The notes below the pieces were generated by a model. It was not told the DNA's origin. It saw nothing but the letters and a program-made list of their open reading frames with translations, and searched no databases. Of a DNA stretch of 64,000 bases, positions 10,619-22,100 are shown one piece after another. The position numbers and the translations under genes are program-made. The stretch's first letter is position 1; each line of letters starts with the position of its first letter. Origin of the DNA: Arachnomyces sp. PD_36 (lineage: Eukaryota > Ascomycota > Eurotiomycetes > Onygenales > Arachnomycetaceae); NCBI GenBank assembly GCA_032988195.1, contig JANTQE010000020.1:434001-498000 (forward strand), in the 5' to 3' direction.

Positions 10619-11902
10619 CTACCTCGCAGCCGCACTCCCAACCCTCACCCCACCAGCAGGAAAGTTCCTCGCGCTCAACAACGCCCCCTTGACACCTCTA
10701 ATATCCGCCTTGAACGCAGTAATCGCATCCTCCTCCGCCCTCGCCATACCCGTAGCTCGGCCCCCATCCCCTGGCTTCCCGCTTCCGACGTTTCCCAGCC
10801 CGGCGTCACCGCCGTATACACCGTATAGACTTGAGTTCAGATAGCTTGGGGAGCTATACGTGAGACTTGTGAGGTATGTCTGCAGCTCCGAGAGTCGACC
10901 TTGGAAGTTACTCCCCGAAGTAGTGTTCTTGCTTGCTTCGTTCTCGATGGTGAGGAATTCGGAGAGATGTGAGGAGATTGTTTGGAGGCGTTTGGTGTGG
11001 GATGTTATTGTTTCGTGGGGGTCTTTGGTTGCGGTGTCGGTTAGGGTGGGTGTGGTTGTAGAAGAAGAGAAGTCGGAGGAGGTTGTTTGTGTTGCGATGT
11101 CCCGGTGGAATAGCTCCGTTGGGTCTGAGGCTGCGGAGTCGGTTTCGTCTGAGTCGCTGGATTCCTCGTCCCCGTCCCCTTCTTCTGCGCCTGATCTCTT
11201 GCCGCCGCGGGTTGGAGGTGGAGGGATTGTAGAGACGTTCTGCTCGAGTTTGGAGTTTAGGGTTCGGAGGTTTTCGTGGGCTGTTTCGGCGAGGTCGTGC
11301 CGGGCTGTGGAGAGGGTTTCGAGCATGGGGGTTACGACGTATTGGCTTAGGCCGTAGATTCCGGTTGCGAGACCGGCGGCGCCGTAGAGGGTGTATAGGA
11401 CGCCGCGGAAGGTTATTAGGGGGGGTGGTTTGGGGGATTTGAAGAGGAATTCGGGGTATGTTATTATGGGGGGCGCATCTTTCCGTGTTGAGGTGGATGG
11501 CGTAGAGGGGCTGGAGGAGGAAGAAGGAAAGGCGGTGGCTTGGGGTTGGGAGGATTGGGCTGTAGGTGCTTCCGCTTCGGTATTAGATTGTGCTACCGTT
11601 GTCGACGGAGATTCCTCTCCGTTGGCAGTGGCTTCGGTATTGCGCGAGACTCCTAGGAGCTTCTGGATGTCTTCGTTCCGTAGACCTTTAGATTCCAGGA
11701 AAGCAATCTTTTTATCTGTCGGAGCATCCCGAATTGACTCGTCTTCTAGGAATCGCGAAGCTTGCTCCAGTAGAGACGAGCTCGACGCCTCGGGTTTATC
11801 GCCCTGCTCTTTCGGGGAGGATTGCGGTTCCGGAGAGGGTTCCGTGGATTTCCTCTGCCATACTGGGATGGAGGTCTTCTTATCGTCTGAGGAATCGCCC
11901 AT
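10619..11902 (-). CDS. PEX14: Peroxisomal docking protein of the Pex14 / fungal Pex14-17 (Pex33) family
   Basis: This single-exon gene encodes 427 residues, starting at MGDSSDD (an upstream in-frame ATG at 11917 is less likely). Residues ~42-85 match the Pex14 N-terminal domain, which binds Pex5 and Pex19: LLEQASRFLEDESIRDAP, then FLESKGLRNEDIQKLLG. A hydrophobic segment at about 167-188 follows PPIITYPEFL. The C-terminal half is predicted coiled and Ser/Thr-rich, with an acidic patch. It is probably part of the docking complex for matrix protein import. Filamentous fungi often have two such proteins, canonical Pex14 and a Pex14/17 hybrid called Pex33. The ITYPEFL segment before the helix reminds me of the latter, so the gene symbol is provisional. 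Confidence 0.8.
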   Translation of the reverse strand: MGDSSDDKKTSIPVWQRKSTEPSPEPQSSPKEQGDKPEASSSSLLEQASRFLEDESIRDAPTDKKIAFLESKGLRNEDIQKLLGVSRNTEATANGEESPSTTVAQSNTEAEAPTAQSSQPQATAFPSSSSSPSTPSTSTRKDAPPIITYPEFLFKSPKPPPLITFRGVLYTLYGAAGLATGIYGLSQYVVTPMLETLSTARHDLAETAHENLRTLNSKLEQNVSTIPPPPTRGGKRSGAEEGDGDEESSDSDETDSAASDPTELFHRDIATQTTSSDFSSSTTTPTLTDTATKDPHETITSHTKRLQTISSHLSEFLTIENEASKNTTSGSNFQGRLSELQTYLTSLTYSSPSYLNSSLYGVYGGDAGLGNVGSGKPGDGGRATGMARAEEDAITAFKADIRGVKGALLSARNFPAGGVRVGSAAAR

Positions 11903-13255
11903 GTTGTCTCTTATCACGTAGAGAGGGTTTGCGCATGTAGAGCAGAGCTGGTGGCTGTGGATTAAACAAGAGCGTCTTGTCTGGTCTGACGGAGAGTTGA
12001 TATGGAAATATCCACACGTGACAATTGCCTCGGCACATATGAGTTCGTTCTCGTATGGTAAGCGCGTGATGTCAGTGAAATAAATTCACCCAATTTGCGT
12101 ATCTATTATGTATCGTATCGTAAATGCCAAATCTACCAAGCTTCTTCGTATCCTCGTATTGAAGGATCTTTGATATCTTCTTTCCCCTATCGTCTTGGAA
12201 GCTGTTGGAGGTTAAGATTTTTATATATCGGATATTTCACATGGCAGAGCCATTTCTCATTGTATAAGTTATCCATAGAGGACCCCGGCATCCCATCGAA
12301 ACCAGAAGTGCTACAGTCATCATCGAAGCGACCGTCGGTCTTATATCATCCACGCTCGGGTTTATCCACTGTCCCGTCCCCTTGTGCTCTAGGACTCTTG
12401 GATGCACTAGAAAGCCCTTTTAGCCAGGGCGTAAGAGAGGGGGAAGAACTGAAACCCCTACTACTGGTGAGGACGGCGACGATTGGCAGCTTTGGAGCTG
12501 GATATCCGAGCTGCAGCAAACGACCAGGTACGTCGACTGGCCGCCACTCAACTTCAAAGGGTGAAGGTCTTCTTTGTCAAATCTCCGTTTTGGATTTTAA
12601 GATCATGTTTGTTCCCCTTGCTTCCTTGCAGCCCTTGGTGCATTTCTTACATGCCATGTCTTTGACCATGATGGTGGCCCAGCCCTTCCATGCCTGTCAT
12701 TGGGAGAGCATGAGGCGTCGGGGCTGTGATTCTCACGAGTTACGAGTAACCGTGCGCTTCAAAAAAGAAGGCACATCTGTGTGAATCTCGTCCGGTTGGC
12801 CATGCTGTAATCTCTGGGACTGACCGCGGAGGCCTCCACATCTTTTCATTTATTCATGGCATTTTTCACATACCCCGGATGAAAGCGCAAGTTGGAACTT
12901 GAAAAGATGTTCTTCAACGGGTCATCGGAGAGAGACAGCCACATAATGACCGGACGATTGATGACATGGCCTGACGCACTATGAATGCGAATATCCTATT
13001 GTTGGCTCGTTATGTCTCCTGCGATCGATTTGTACCACAACAGGGCTGCTCATGGTATTCACTGACAGTCCCAATTTCCTTTCAAATAACCTCACCATCC
13101 CGTTCTAATTGTTCTTCCCGCAATATCCTCTCACGACTTGCACCCACACCTACAACTATATCTACATCTTCACCCACTTTGCCACAAAGATTGTCCACCC
13201 TTCCTTTCAAGATATTCTATTTGATATCTCAAGCATTTTCTTCGCATAAAGCATC
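11903..13255. promoter_or_regulatory. Divergent intergenic region, Pex14-like / IES2
   Basis: This 1.35 kb gap separates two start codons. A CACGTGA motif (12015-12021) lies 113 bases upstream of the peroxin start. A long open frame on the plus strand (12095-12784) lacks an ATG start and reads as low-information sequence, so I do not call a gene. Pyrimidine-rich runs before 13256 look like the IES2 leader. Confidence 0.5.
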
Positions 13256-14607
13256 ATGTCACCGCGGCGCTCTCTCCGTGCTCGTGCGGCTCTGATCAAT
13301 GCCTCCAGTCCGGCCCCATCTAACGCGATGTCAAGACCACGCAGAATTACAGGCGGCAGCCCTTCATCTCCTTCAGTGACCGTGTCGCGTTCTACCCCAA
13401 ATTCACCTGAGGAATCCGCAAAATCCATTCGGCTAACAGTCAAAATGCCGTCAAGCAAACTCCGTGAAGTAACCACAGGGGGTGCTAAACAGCGGCCGCA
13501 TAATATTTTCGCTGAAGCTGAAATTATGACGGGCCCAAGGAATAGCCGGAATAAGAGGAAGATTGTCGAAGTCGACACAGACGATGAAATGGACGAGGAA
13601 GACGAGAACGACTACGAGGAAGGCGCTGATCAGGATGCTTCTGACCAAGACGACGATGTGGACGCTGACGGCGATGTTGATATGGATGACGAATCGCCTG
13701 TTCCAGTATCGAAGAAACAGGCGGCAGCGAAGCCTGCATTAACCGTTACTCCTGCGGCAGAGACCCGAGTGAGGAATATAGATGCCAAGAATATGGAACT
13801 AGATGATGACGATGATGACGACGATGAAGAGCTTTCTGAGCTTGACTCTGACGCTGAAGGTGAGGATGATGACGAAGTTAATCTTCCAGCACCTCTCTCT
13901 GCGGCAGAGGGCGGAACAGAAGACCAGGACCTTGAAGAAGGAGACGAAGAGGATGAAAGTGAAAGTGAACTTGGTACCCCTGCTACTGGGAGCCGAGCGA
14001 GCACTCCAAATGGCAAGATGACCAAGAGGCAACGAGGTCGCGTAGACCTTGGTGGTGATTTCCTCCAGCTTCCAATGGGTAAGTATCCTGGCTCTATTTG
14101 TAGCATATTACTTTATTATTCCTGATATACGGCCAACTAATGTAGCCCTATAGAACCCCAAGTCAAGAAACACTTGACAGCAGAAGAACATGCTATGCGA
14201 CGTGCTGAGATGGCGCGAAGAAGGAAGAATCTAAGCGAAAAACGCAACGAGGAAGAGAAGGTATTTCCCCGGAATCAACCCCTTACTCTATGACCTAGTG
14301 ATCGAAGCTCACACATCAACAGATGGACACCATCAACAAACTCTTAAAGAAGCAAGCCCCCAAACGACGGGGTAAGATCTCTGCCGCAGAGACCGCTGGC
14401 GAGGCTACACCCCGAAACGCCCAGGCAACCCCTGAATCTGACAAGCCCACGCCAACTATGACCCGCTGGGTCAGCAGCCGCGAGTCCTGTCGGGTTGGTG
14501 TTCCGAACGAATGGATTGGGGTTCCTGCGGGTAGGGTGCTTGGCAATGGGAGTGGGAGCCAAATTCCCCAGGCCGGTGGAAGTGGGAAGCTGGTTGAGGA
14601 GGTTTGA
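13256..14607 (+). CDS. IES2: INO80 chromatin-remodelling complex subunit Ies2 (PAPA-1-like)
   Basis: Three exons (13256-14078, 14154-14260, 14323-14607) give 1215 bases and 404 residues. The N-terminal two-thirds are disordered with long Asp/Glu runs (bases ~13570-13960), common in nuclear chromatin factors. The conserved part is C-terminal: GRVDLGGDFLQLPM leads into a basic helix AMRRAEMARRRKNLSEK and TINKLLKKQAPKRRG, the PAPA-1-like region of INO80B/Ies2. The last part (TRWVSS, VGVPNEWIG) is the short conserved tail. Ies2 stimulates the ATPase of INO80 in yeast; that role is inferred by homology. The exon joins keep the frame. Confidence 0.88.
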
Positions 14608-15511
14608 TTGAGGGTCAGGGGAATGTGTATTAGTTTTTTCTTAGCGCTTGTTTGTACTGGAGTTGTGAACATCTATACTCAGGGTTGGAATATGAGTTTC
14701 GGCTGACGGGTGTCCAAGGGACTGTTAGGGAATGGAGAACATGGTGTTTACGTTCGCAGCTTGATGCGTTCGGGGTTGCCACCGTATGGGGGGGCAAGAG
14801 ATATCACACGCTCTTTGAACCCCTTTAACGGGAAGAGTAGTCGAATTTACGAAAGGAACAAATACTATAAAAAGTATCTTATACGAGTATATGGCTCTAG
14901 CACTTCAACATATCCAATGCCTGTATTCCTTCACCCGTTCCGAAGGCCTGACAGTTTCCCTTGACCCTTCCTCCTTACTCTTACTTTGAGCAACCGAGGC
15001 CCAAGCCGCAACAGTGGTATATGTAACAGCACCTAGTCGCGAGTAACGGGTGTGACGGCTAGCCTTCACTCTCTACTCTGAGTAGCAATGAAGCCGGGAT
15101 CCCGGGAAGACGGGGCAGAGCTTACCCGCAATCCCACTCAAGCATGTGCCCGATTCCCTCTCCCTTCGGATGCTCATTACCCCGGCGCGAGCTATCCGCG
15201 AGCGCAACGATTTGGCGCAAACCCGAGCTTCGACTTCGTGATGCCCGTCCAGTTACTCTTACTCTCTATTTCCTAACAGAGTGTACCGTCGAGCTCAATT
15301 GTCTTTCGTTTCATCATTCTGCTTGTTCGCGGTCGTGGGTGAGGGGGCGGTTGGTGTGGAGGTTGCGCCTGTATACCACCCGTGGATCTTCCGCGTCCAT
15401 GTTTGCGGAGGCTGTCCGTCGAGGGTTGAGCTTGTAGGAGTGGAAGGTATATCAGCGCCGGGGATAGGGACAGGCTTTAGGTCAGGGCCAAGTTCTGTGG
15501 ATTGGGATTCC
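14608..15511. other. Intergenic region between IES2 and the 61-residue protein gene
   Basis: These 904 bases lie between two convergent 3' ends. They contain only short ORFs without domain character. Part of it (15250-15510) is the 3' trailer of the small minus-strand gene. Confidence 0.45.
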
Positions 15512-15767
15512 CTAGTGGTGGTGGTTAGTAGGTGGGACGGATTGTAGAGAGACGCTTGAATTGGGAGTTGCGCACTGGAGTTTCTCGAGTTTTTTGTTCT
15601 CCAGATCTTGGTAGGCAGGCTTGAATATCACGTAGCCTGTTTAATAATTAGTTAGATATCTCTGCTGTAGGGAATGGGAGTGTATGTAGGTTGAGAGCGG
15701 GCATACCATTGAGAACGCCCAATCCTGTAGCCAACAGGACTGGGACGAGTCCACGAATTTTACTCAT
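15512..15767 (-). CDS. Small single-pass membrane protein, unrecognised
   Basis: Two exons on the minus strand, 15707-15767 and 15512-15636, are joined by a 70-base intron with GTATGC donor and CAG acceptor. They encode 61 residues. A hydrophobic stretch (about residues 7-24, GLVPVLLATGLGVLNGYV) follows a short basic start MSKIR and precedes a Pro/Lys-containing region IFKPAYQDLENKKLEKL. This layout resembles small mitochondrial or ER inner-membrane proteins such as assembly factors. I do not recognise the family. The evidence is the intron preserving the helix across the splice, an ATG in context and position in a head-to-head pair with the next gene. The C-terminal third is low complexity and could be mis-modelled. 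Confidence 0.5.
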
Positions 15768-16101
15768 TGAGAAGAATGCTTAGAAAAGAGACTTAACAAA
15801 CAAGTAATAAACTGTTAAAAAGTGCGCTTTCTATGAGTTTAACTGTGTTGACGTTTCTTTAATCTTTTGATCGATGTTTTCTCGATCTCGATCTTCATCA
15901 AAAAATCCGGAGTTTACAAATCTCCGATCAATTTGACGTCGCGTCTCCTCGCTCGTCAACGCGTTTTAACGGTTTTGAAGACACACAGCAGATCGACAAG
16001 ATACCACAACTCTCACCACCAACGCAATTCCTCCCGGATATCGATTCCGAAGCGAGATCTAGTGATGGTCTAGATCATGGGACGTGATACTCGCTTAAGA
16101 A
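15768..16101. promoter_or_regulatory. Bidirectional promoter, small membrane protein / MMS22
   Basis: The 334 bases between the two start codons show no ORF of note. The part before 16102 has CT-rich and A-rich segments expected of fungal leaders. Confidence 0.5.
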
Positions 16102-19100
16102 ATGGATCAATGGAGGGAGCGAGGATTTGTCCCGGACTCGGGCTCTGAATCAGAAGATGAGGATGAATTTGATAGCTTGAAGGGGAGCAAGAGTAGGAAG
16201 ACAGAAGGGGGTGGCGATGATGTCGAGACACCGAATGCTAAGGCAGCTTCTGGAGAGACGGGGAATCTGGGTGACGGAGGGAATGGACCGGACGATAATA
16301 ATGAAGATTTACGGGACGATGGGAAGGATGAGAGCCAAGTTGTGCCTCCGATTTCTGATGTGGAATCTTTGGATCTCTCCTATGAGAAGCTTGAGAACGA
16401 AAAGGAGTCGGGGTTAAATACCGAGGAAGAGGGCATTGGGGGTGGAAATCATGACAGTCAGATTATTCCTGATGTCTTTGAGCCTGAGCCTGTGGACCTG
16501 GATATGGAAGTACTTGAGGAGAAGGAAGAGGGACATGATGGAGCAGAAGCAGACCCTCTGGGCACCCAAGCCCCCCAGAAATCTATACGCCATATATCAG
16601 ATGCAAAAAGCAATACAGACCCTAAAGCCAACGACAGATTCTGGGAACCATCTTCGTCTCCTGATGAGCTACAATTCGAGGCACATATTACGCCGAAGAA
16701 GACTCGCCAACTACCACTCATCAATAAGCCAGATGATGCCCCCCAGTCTCTTCGAGACGTTGAAAGTGAGAGTGACTCTCCTCTTTCGTCTCCTTCGTCC
16801 TCCATGGAGTCTTTACTTGGAAAGGATCCCGAAGCGGCATCCGAACTCTTGCATAGCGTGGAAAATATGCCACCTCTATGTGATATTCCTGAGGAGATTC
16901 TAGCAGCAGCAACAGCTCGTTCTGGAAGGGATCTAAGACAACGAAATCCTATCCAACTTTACCCCTATCTCCTCGAGGATGCCAAGTACCGGAATCTTTT
17001 GAAGGACCGAGGTTATAGGCCAACACGGGTATCTAACAAGGAAACCCACGATACGTCCAAACCAACCGATGAAAGCCAGGGTCAAAGCTTTGAGGTCGGG
17101 GATAATTCACAGGATCTATCTCAGAATGTCCCCCCTGATACGTTCCAGTTCCCTCCGTCGTTACCTGGCGACGAATCTCGGTCGAGGACTTCGATAGCCC
17201 CGCCGAGTATTCCACCTGAACCTGATATTCCCGCCCCCATTGAACAGTCCGAGGAACTTGCAACTCCAACACGCCCGCTTTCAAGGTCTGACAGTCATTC
17301 TAGCAAAAGACGCAAGTTGACTACAACCTATGGAAAGAAAAATCGCACGTGGATATCATCTACTCCCACGCAGAAACCTCAAAAACACAACGAAATTCCG
17401 CCCGCAGCAACGAACCTACGGGATTCACCCTCAAATGTACCTCCATCACCTCCTATCTCAGGGGATAACTCATCGTCCCAAACTCAACCTCCTGAAGGGT
17501 TTCGCGTACCGCCAGATGTATCCTATTTGCCCCCAAACACCCCGGTTACCGGGCCTAGACCAACGCCTCGAGACGTCGCGGCTGTCGAAACCGTAGCTTC
17601 TTCAGAACACGACACTGAACCCCACGAAGAGCCTGTTCCGGTCTATTCGTCCGAATCAGAAGCAGCTGAACCATCAGATAGGGATGATATTGAAGTGAGA
17701 CGGTTACGTCGGAAAATGCACGGTGTCTTGCCCGCGTCGTGGTTAAGACTTGATCTCAAGAAGCAGGAGAGCAGTGCCAAAGCTGCCCAGAAGAGACTCG
17801 CATCGTCAACCCTGGGAAGGGATGAATCTGCCAAAGGAGTCGCAAAACGAATTATGAGGACGAGAAATAGCACGACCCCATCACGCTCTCGGGACTGGAG
17901 AAGCGCCTTTCCCATATCCGATGAGTCGGATGCAGAAGATGTATCACCCGTGATTCAAGAAAAGTCGCGAGATGCTTTGGCAGACTTGATGGGCTTTGAT
18001 ATGCCATTAGAGGGACAGGGAGATATTGATGGTGACATACCCGAAGACAATCGCATTGATGCCATGTTTCCATCCGTTCCACGCCAACCAAAGGTATCGA
18101 AGCCGAAGAAAAGCGTTCCAGCTCTAGCAAGAAAACATCAAAGCAGGGAGAAGCCCGTTGACCATTTACCTCCATCCAAAAGATCACATCGAACTTATCA
18201 AACGAGCCTTACCGGTGTTGTTAGCAGATCCCGAGGAACCGCAAAGTCTACTCGAACTACAAAGAGTACTCCTAAGAAACCGAAGCCACCAAGACTTGGT
18301 ATATTAGATGCGCCTGATCTTGTGAATCACCCTCGACAAACCCAACCGCAGTTTATGAGAATTGCTGCGAGACAAGCACGTTCACGTCGTGATCAAGGTC
18401 GAGGAAGTCCAACTCGTAAATTCTTGAGATTGGGCTCAAAAATCGACACAGCTAATACTAACCAGTCGCTGTATGAGTGGAAATCCGGTAATATTCGTCC
18501 GAACAAGACGGTGGATAATGCACCAAAACCAAAACTAAGGCAGCGTCCCGCACGCGGTCAAGGATTGAATCAACTATATCGGATGAAAACCAAAAGTGGG
18601 AATTTTACCCCGGAAGACCCTCAAGATGGATTAGATACCAGTAGTCTCCAACCGCCAACTGACATCCCCCAGGAGGCTCCCGCTAATGACCCAATCCCGA
18701 GGTCTACGGGCAGGCAGGAGCAAGGCGCGTTCCAGATCCTTGGTGAAAGGGCCCGTCAACCCACTCGTCCCACTCAGATTGGGAGCAAATGGGTGGTAAA
18801 AAGAAGGCTTGGAATCTCCTCGTTGAAAAGGAACGTCACTCGACCCGCTCAACTAGAATCTTCCAAGCCCGTGAACAGGGTGCCAAATAACTCGAATGCT
18901 TTCAAGAAGTCACTTGAAGTGCTTAATAAGGCGTACAATCAGCCAGGCCAGCCAGAAGGGTATCAACTTGCTCGTTTTCTTGCGGACAGTACTCCTCAAC
19001 CAGCGCCTCAACCCGAAGCGGGACCAGCCAAACCTCATCGACCAAGGAAACGTCGCCCGCGACGTATCGATGCTGATGCAGCGGAACACCGTCAAACAGA

Positions 19101-22100
19101 AATCATCACTGTGGAAGATGGTGCTCACTCCACCCAACCAGCCGAAGATGTTGAGATTCTAGCACTCCGTGGGTTTTCAGCCGGTACCCCGTATCCCATT
19201 GATTTCGATATTTCACCGCTGCCGTTCGGTACATTCTTTCGCGAATCTACTTTCATCGGGAGCGGAGAATTTTCTCGTTCTTTGAATGTCCTCTCTAGGG
19301 ATCTAGACAAAGACTGGGGTGTGACTCCTATTCAATTCGGAGATCGAATTTTCAAATGGGGCCAATGGAACGAGGCAGTATCTTCGGAACTGAGCCTCGC
19401 CGTGGACACTGTGCTCCAAGACGTATATAAGGTCGCGGGTACACCACCAGGGGCAGTTTCTATAACATCAATAGCCTCCTCGCATCTCTACAGGTCAATT
19501 ATTCGATGGATAACGGACACTTTGTCCTTTGGGAATCCTACGGACAGGTCAGATTTCATAGGGAAGTGTCTTGAGCTGTCCTACAAGCTTATCGACAAGT
19601 CTCCAATCCGCAATATCAGCACTACTCCCCCTACCGCTCAATCACAGATACCGCAATTACTCCTGATGTGTTTCAACCTCATAATTGCCAACCAAGTCAG
19701 ACAAATCTCCTTGGACGAAAAGGTTCTACCGGCTCAATCAACGGAAGCTCATGATATCGTTAAAAATGCCGCGCGAAGGCTCCTGTCCTTTGTCCTTAGC
19801 AAGAACGGAATAGCAGAAATTCGAAAATTTCTTGAAGAGAACAAATTGCACGAGAAACGTGATATAGGGGTTGGTGAGGGCCGCCCATACGTTGAGTCTT
19901 ATTTGGCAGCTCGCGCCGTATTAGACAGTGACATTGGTTTTAGAGGATGTTTTGAAGACTACGCTACGATGGGGCTCCTCTCTGCACACTCCATGCAACC
20001 CGAAGCAACCAGCAACGTCCGTACCATGGAAATAATCTGGCATGACGTATTTACCCTCCTTCCCCTCGACGAGATGGACGACATCGGAACACTCCAGGTA
20101 GGCTCTCGGTATACAAAAGCCCATGAAAACTGGAAACTAGTCAATCGTTTGCTATCCCGGGTGCTCTGGTTTTACCCCTCGAACCCGCCGAATCAGTATA
20201 GCTCCTTTCATAGGTATTGCAGAGCATTGTTCCACCGATGTTACTGTCTGATAAACAACTGGGGTTGGAAAAACTGCAAGACCGTCTTCGACACTCTATT
20301 CGATTTCTTTGCTAAGCACGAGTTTGGCCATCTTCGCAATGAACAAAGCTACGGCTCTCCTTACTTCCTTGAGAAACTTGATAAGTCTCCTGTCTTGGAG
20401 GTAGAGCCGAGAGATTGCTGTTTCCATATCTTCCTCAAAATTGTCGGCCGTGGATTGCAGTTGATGTCTAGCTTATATGAGAAGAAGAAGATTCGAAGTT
20501 TCGCCTGGCGATTGCTCCCGAATCACGGCAGAGTCTATCCAAAGGAGCAGCAGCTTCTCCAGAAAGACCTAGATGCGCTGAAAAACCACCACGACCTTCT
20601 TTGTACTCTCTACTGGGCGACTCCCGACGGCTACAGGCCAAGACTAGAGACGATACGAGATTTGGTTCATCCCGCAAGTTCGCATATAGAGGCTTGCAGG
20701 ATCAGTATTCGCGCTTGGGCGAGACTCGCACGGTTTAAGCTCTCAACCGATGAGGATATCAAGGAGTTAGAAGCATTTGCAGACTGGCACAGCTACTTCA
20801 CCAACGAGATGTTAAAACAACATGCTGTTGCTCGAACTGAGGTCGAAGCTCAGGATAATTCTGTAAACCTGTTCTCCCGACAAGTTCTTGAATCAGCTAT
20901 CGCGGAGAATCAACGGCAGATTGAATCGATCTTGAACAACGCGCTTACAAGCTTGAAAGATTCAATCGATGCCTCAAAAACTATGGATCATGCAAGGGTG
21001 CTCTTAGCTAAGGTACCGATAATAAAGTTGCTTGGCCTTTTCAACTCGAAAACTCCCAGGATAAACTCGGTTGTATACCACTCACTAGATGTAGTGCTTG
21101 CTTATACTCGTGCCGACGGGCGTGTAGCGGCCACAGGCGCGAAAATTGACACTAGCGAGGATAGTCAGGACTATGGCGATTGGGGCGTGTTCGAAGAGGT
21201 TTACGACGAGCACACTGACAAATCCGATCCAGCCATTGATCTTCTAGACAACATTATTCGGCCATCTGTTTCCCGTCTCGTTTCGAATTGCTTTGGTGAA
21301 GATCAGAGTCCCGACGATAAGATTCTACTCAAAGTTGTGGACTCGTGGACATCCGTTGTACAGGTTCTCGTCAAACATAAACGGCGGTCTTGGAGTGACT
21401 ACCTGAATCCATATGATGGCGATTCGTGGGCTTCTCTTAGGTTAACGAATCAAACTAGGAAGTTCACGGCCCACTTCCTAGCCAGCTTAGTCGAAAAAAG
21501 TCCGAGTTTTTACACCGAGTGCAAGGTTGCCATTATGGATATCTGGGCATCTTCCCTTGTGGAAAGGGGTACGATGCTGAAATTTCAGCACCAACTTACC
21601 AACGCCCTGCTGAATGCCGATGTTGAGAATCCACTCTTCCAGAACCTTCCTTTCTCTGTGGATCGAGAAACCAAGCGCTATGGTATCACGCTTGCGGAGT
21701 TCAGTGACCGAAGACTGTCTCTTATCTCCAGCTTGCTGTCGAATATGCAGCACAGTTTATCCGCCCAGGGCCGCTCTGGTAGCAGTCGGCGCGAGGAGTA
21801 TAAATCCATTTTCGAAAAACTCATGACTAGTATGAAAACCAACTACAATGAGCTCGGAAATAGTGAAGATACCAGTCACAAACTATATGTGGAATTTGTT
21901 CATCGCATTGTTGGATTCTTGCAACAGTACGCACAAGGAATATGCCCGGTAGACGATTTCTTCACAAACCCATCGTCGTTCCCGCTTCCAGCTACAGATC
22001 CTACCTACATTGTGGCTAAGTTGAAGAGCTACGGTCTTCGGCTATCAACTCCTAAGGTCTCGACGCAACTTATCACGTTCATACAGAGTGTATCCGAGCG

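Noticed and set aside
12095..12784. 229-codon open frame in the Pex14/IES2 gap
   Set aside because: It starts with TTG rather than ATG, has no domain-like pattern, and lies in a divergent promoter region.
13630..14106. 158-codon Ser-rich antisense frame opposite IES2
   Set aside because: It is the complement of GAT/GAA/GAC acidic codons, giving poly-Ser by composition.
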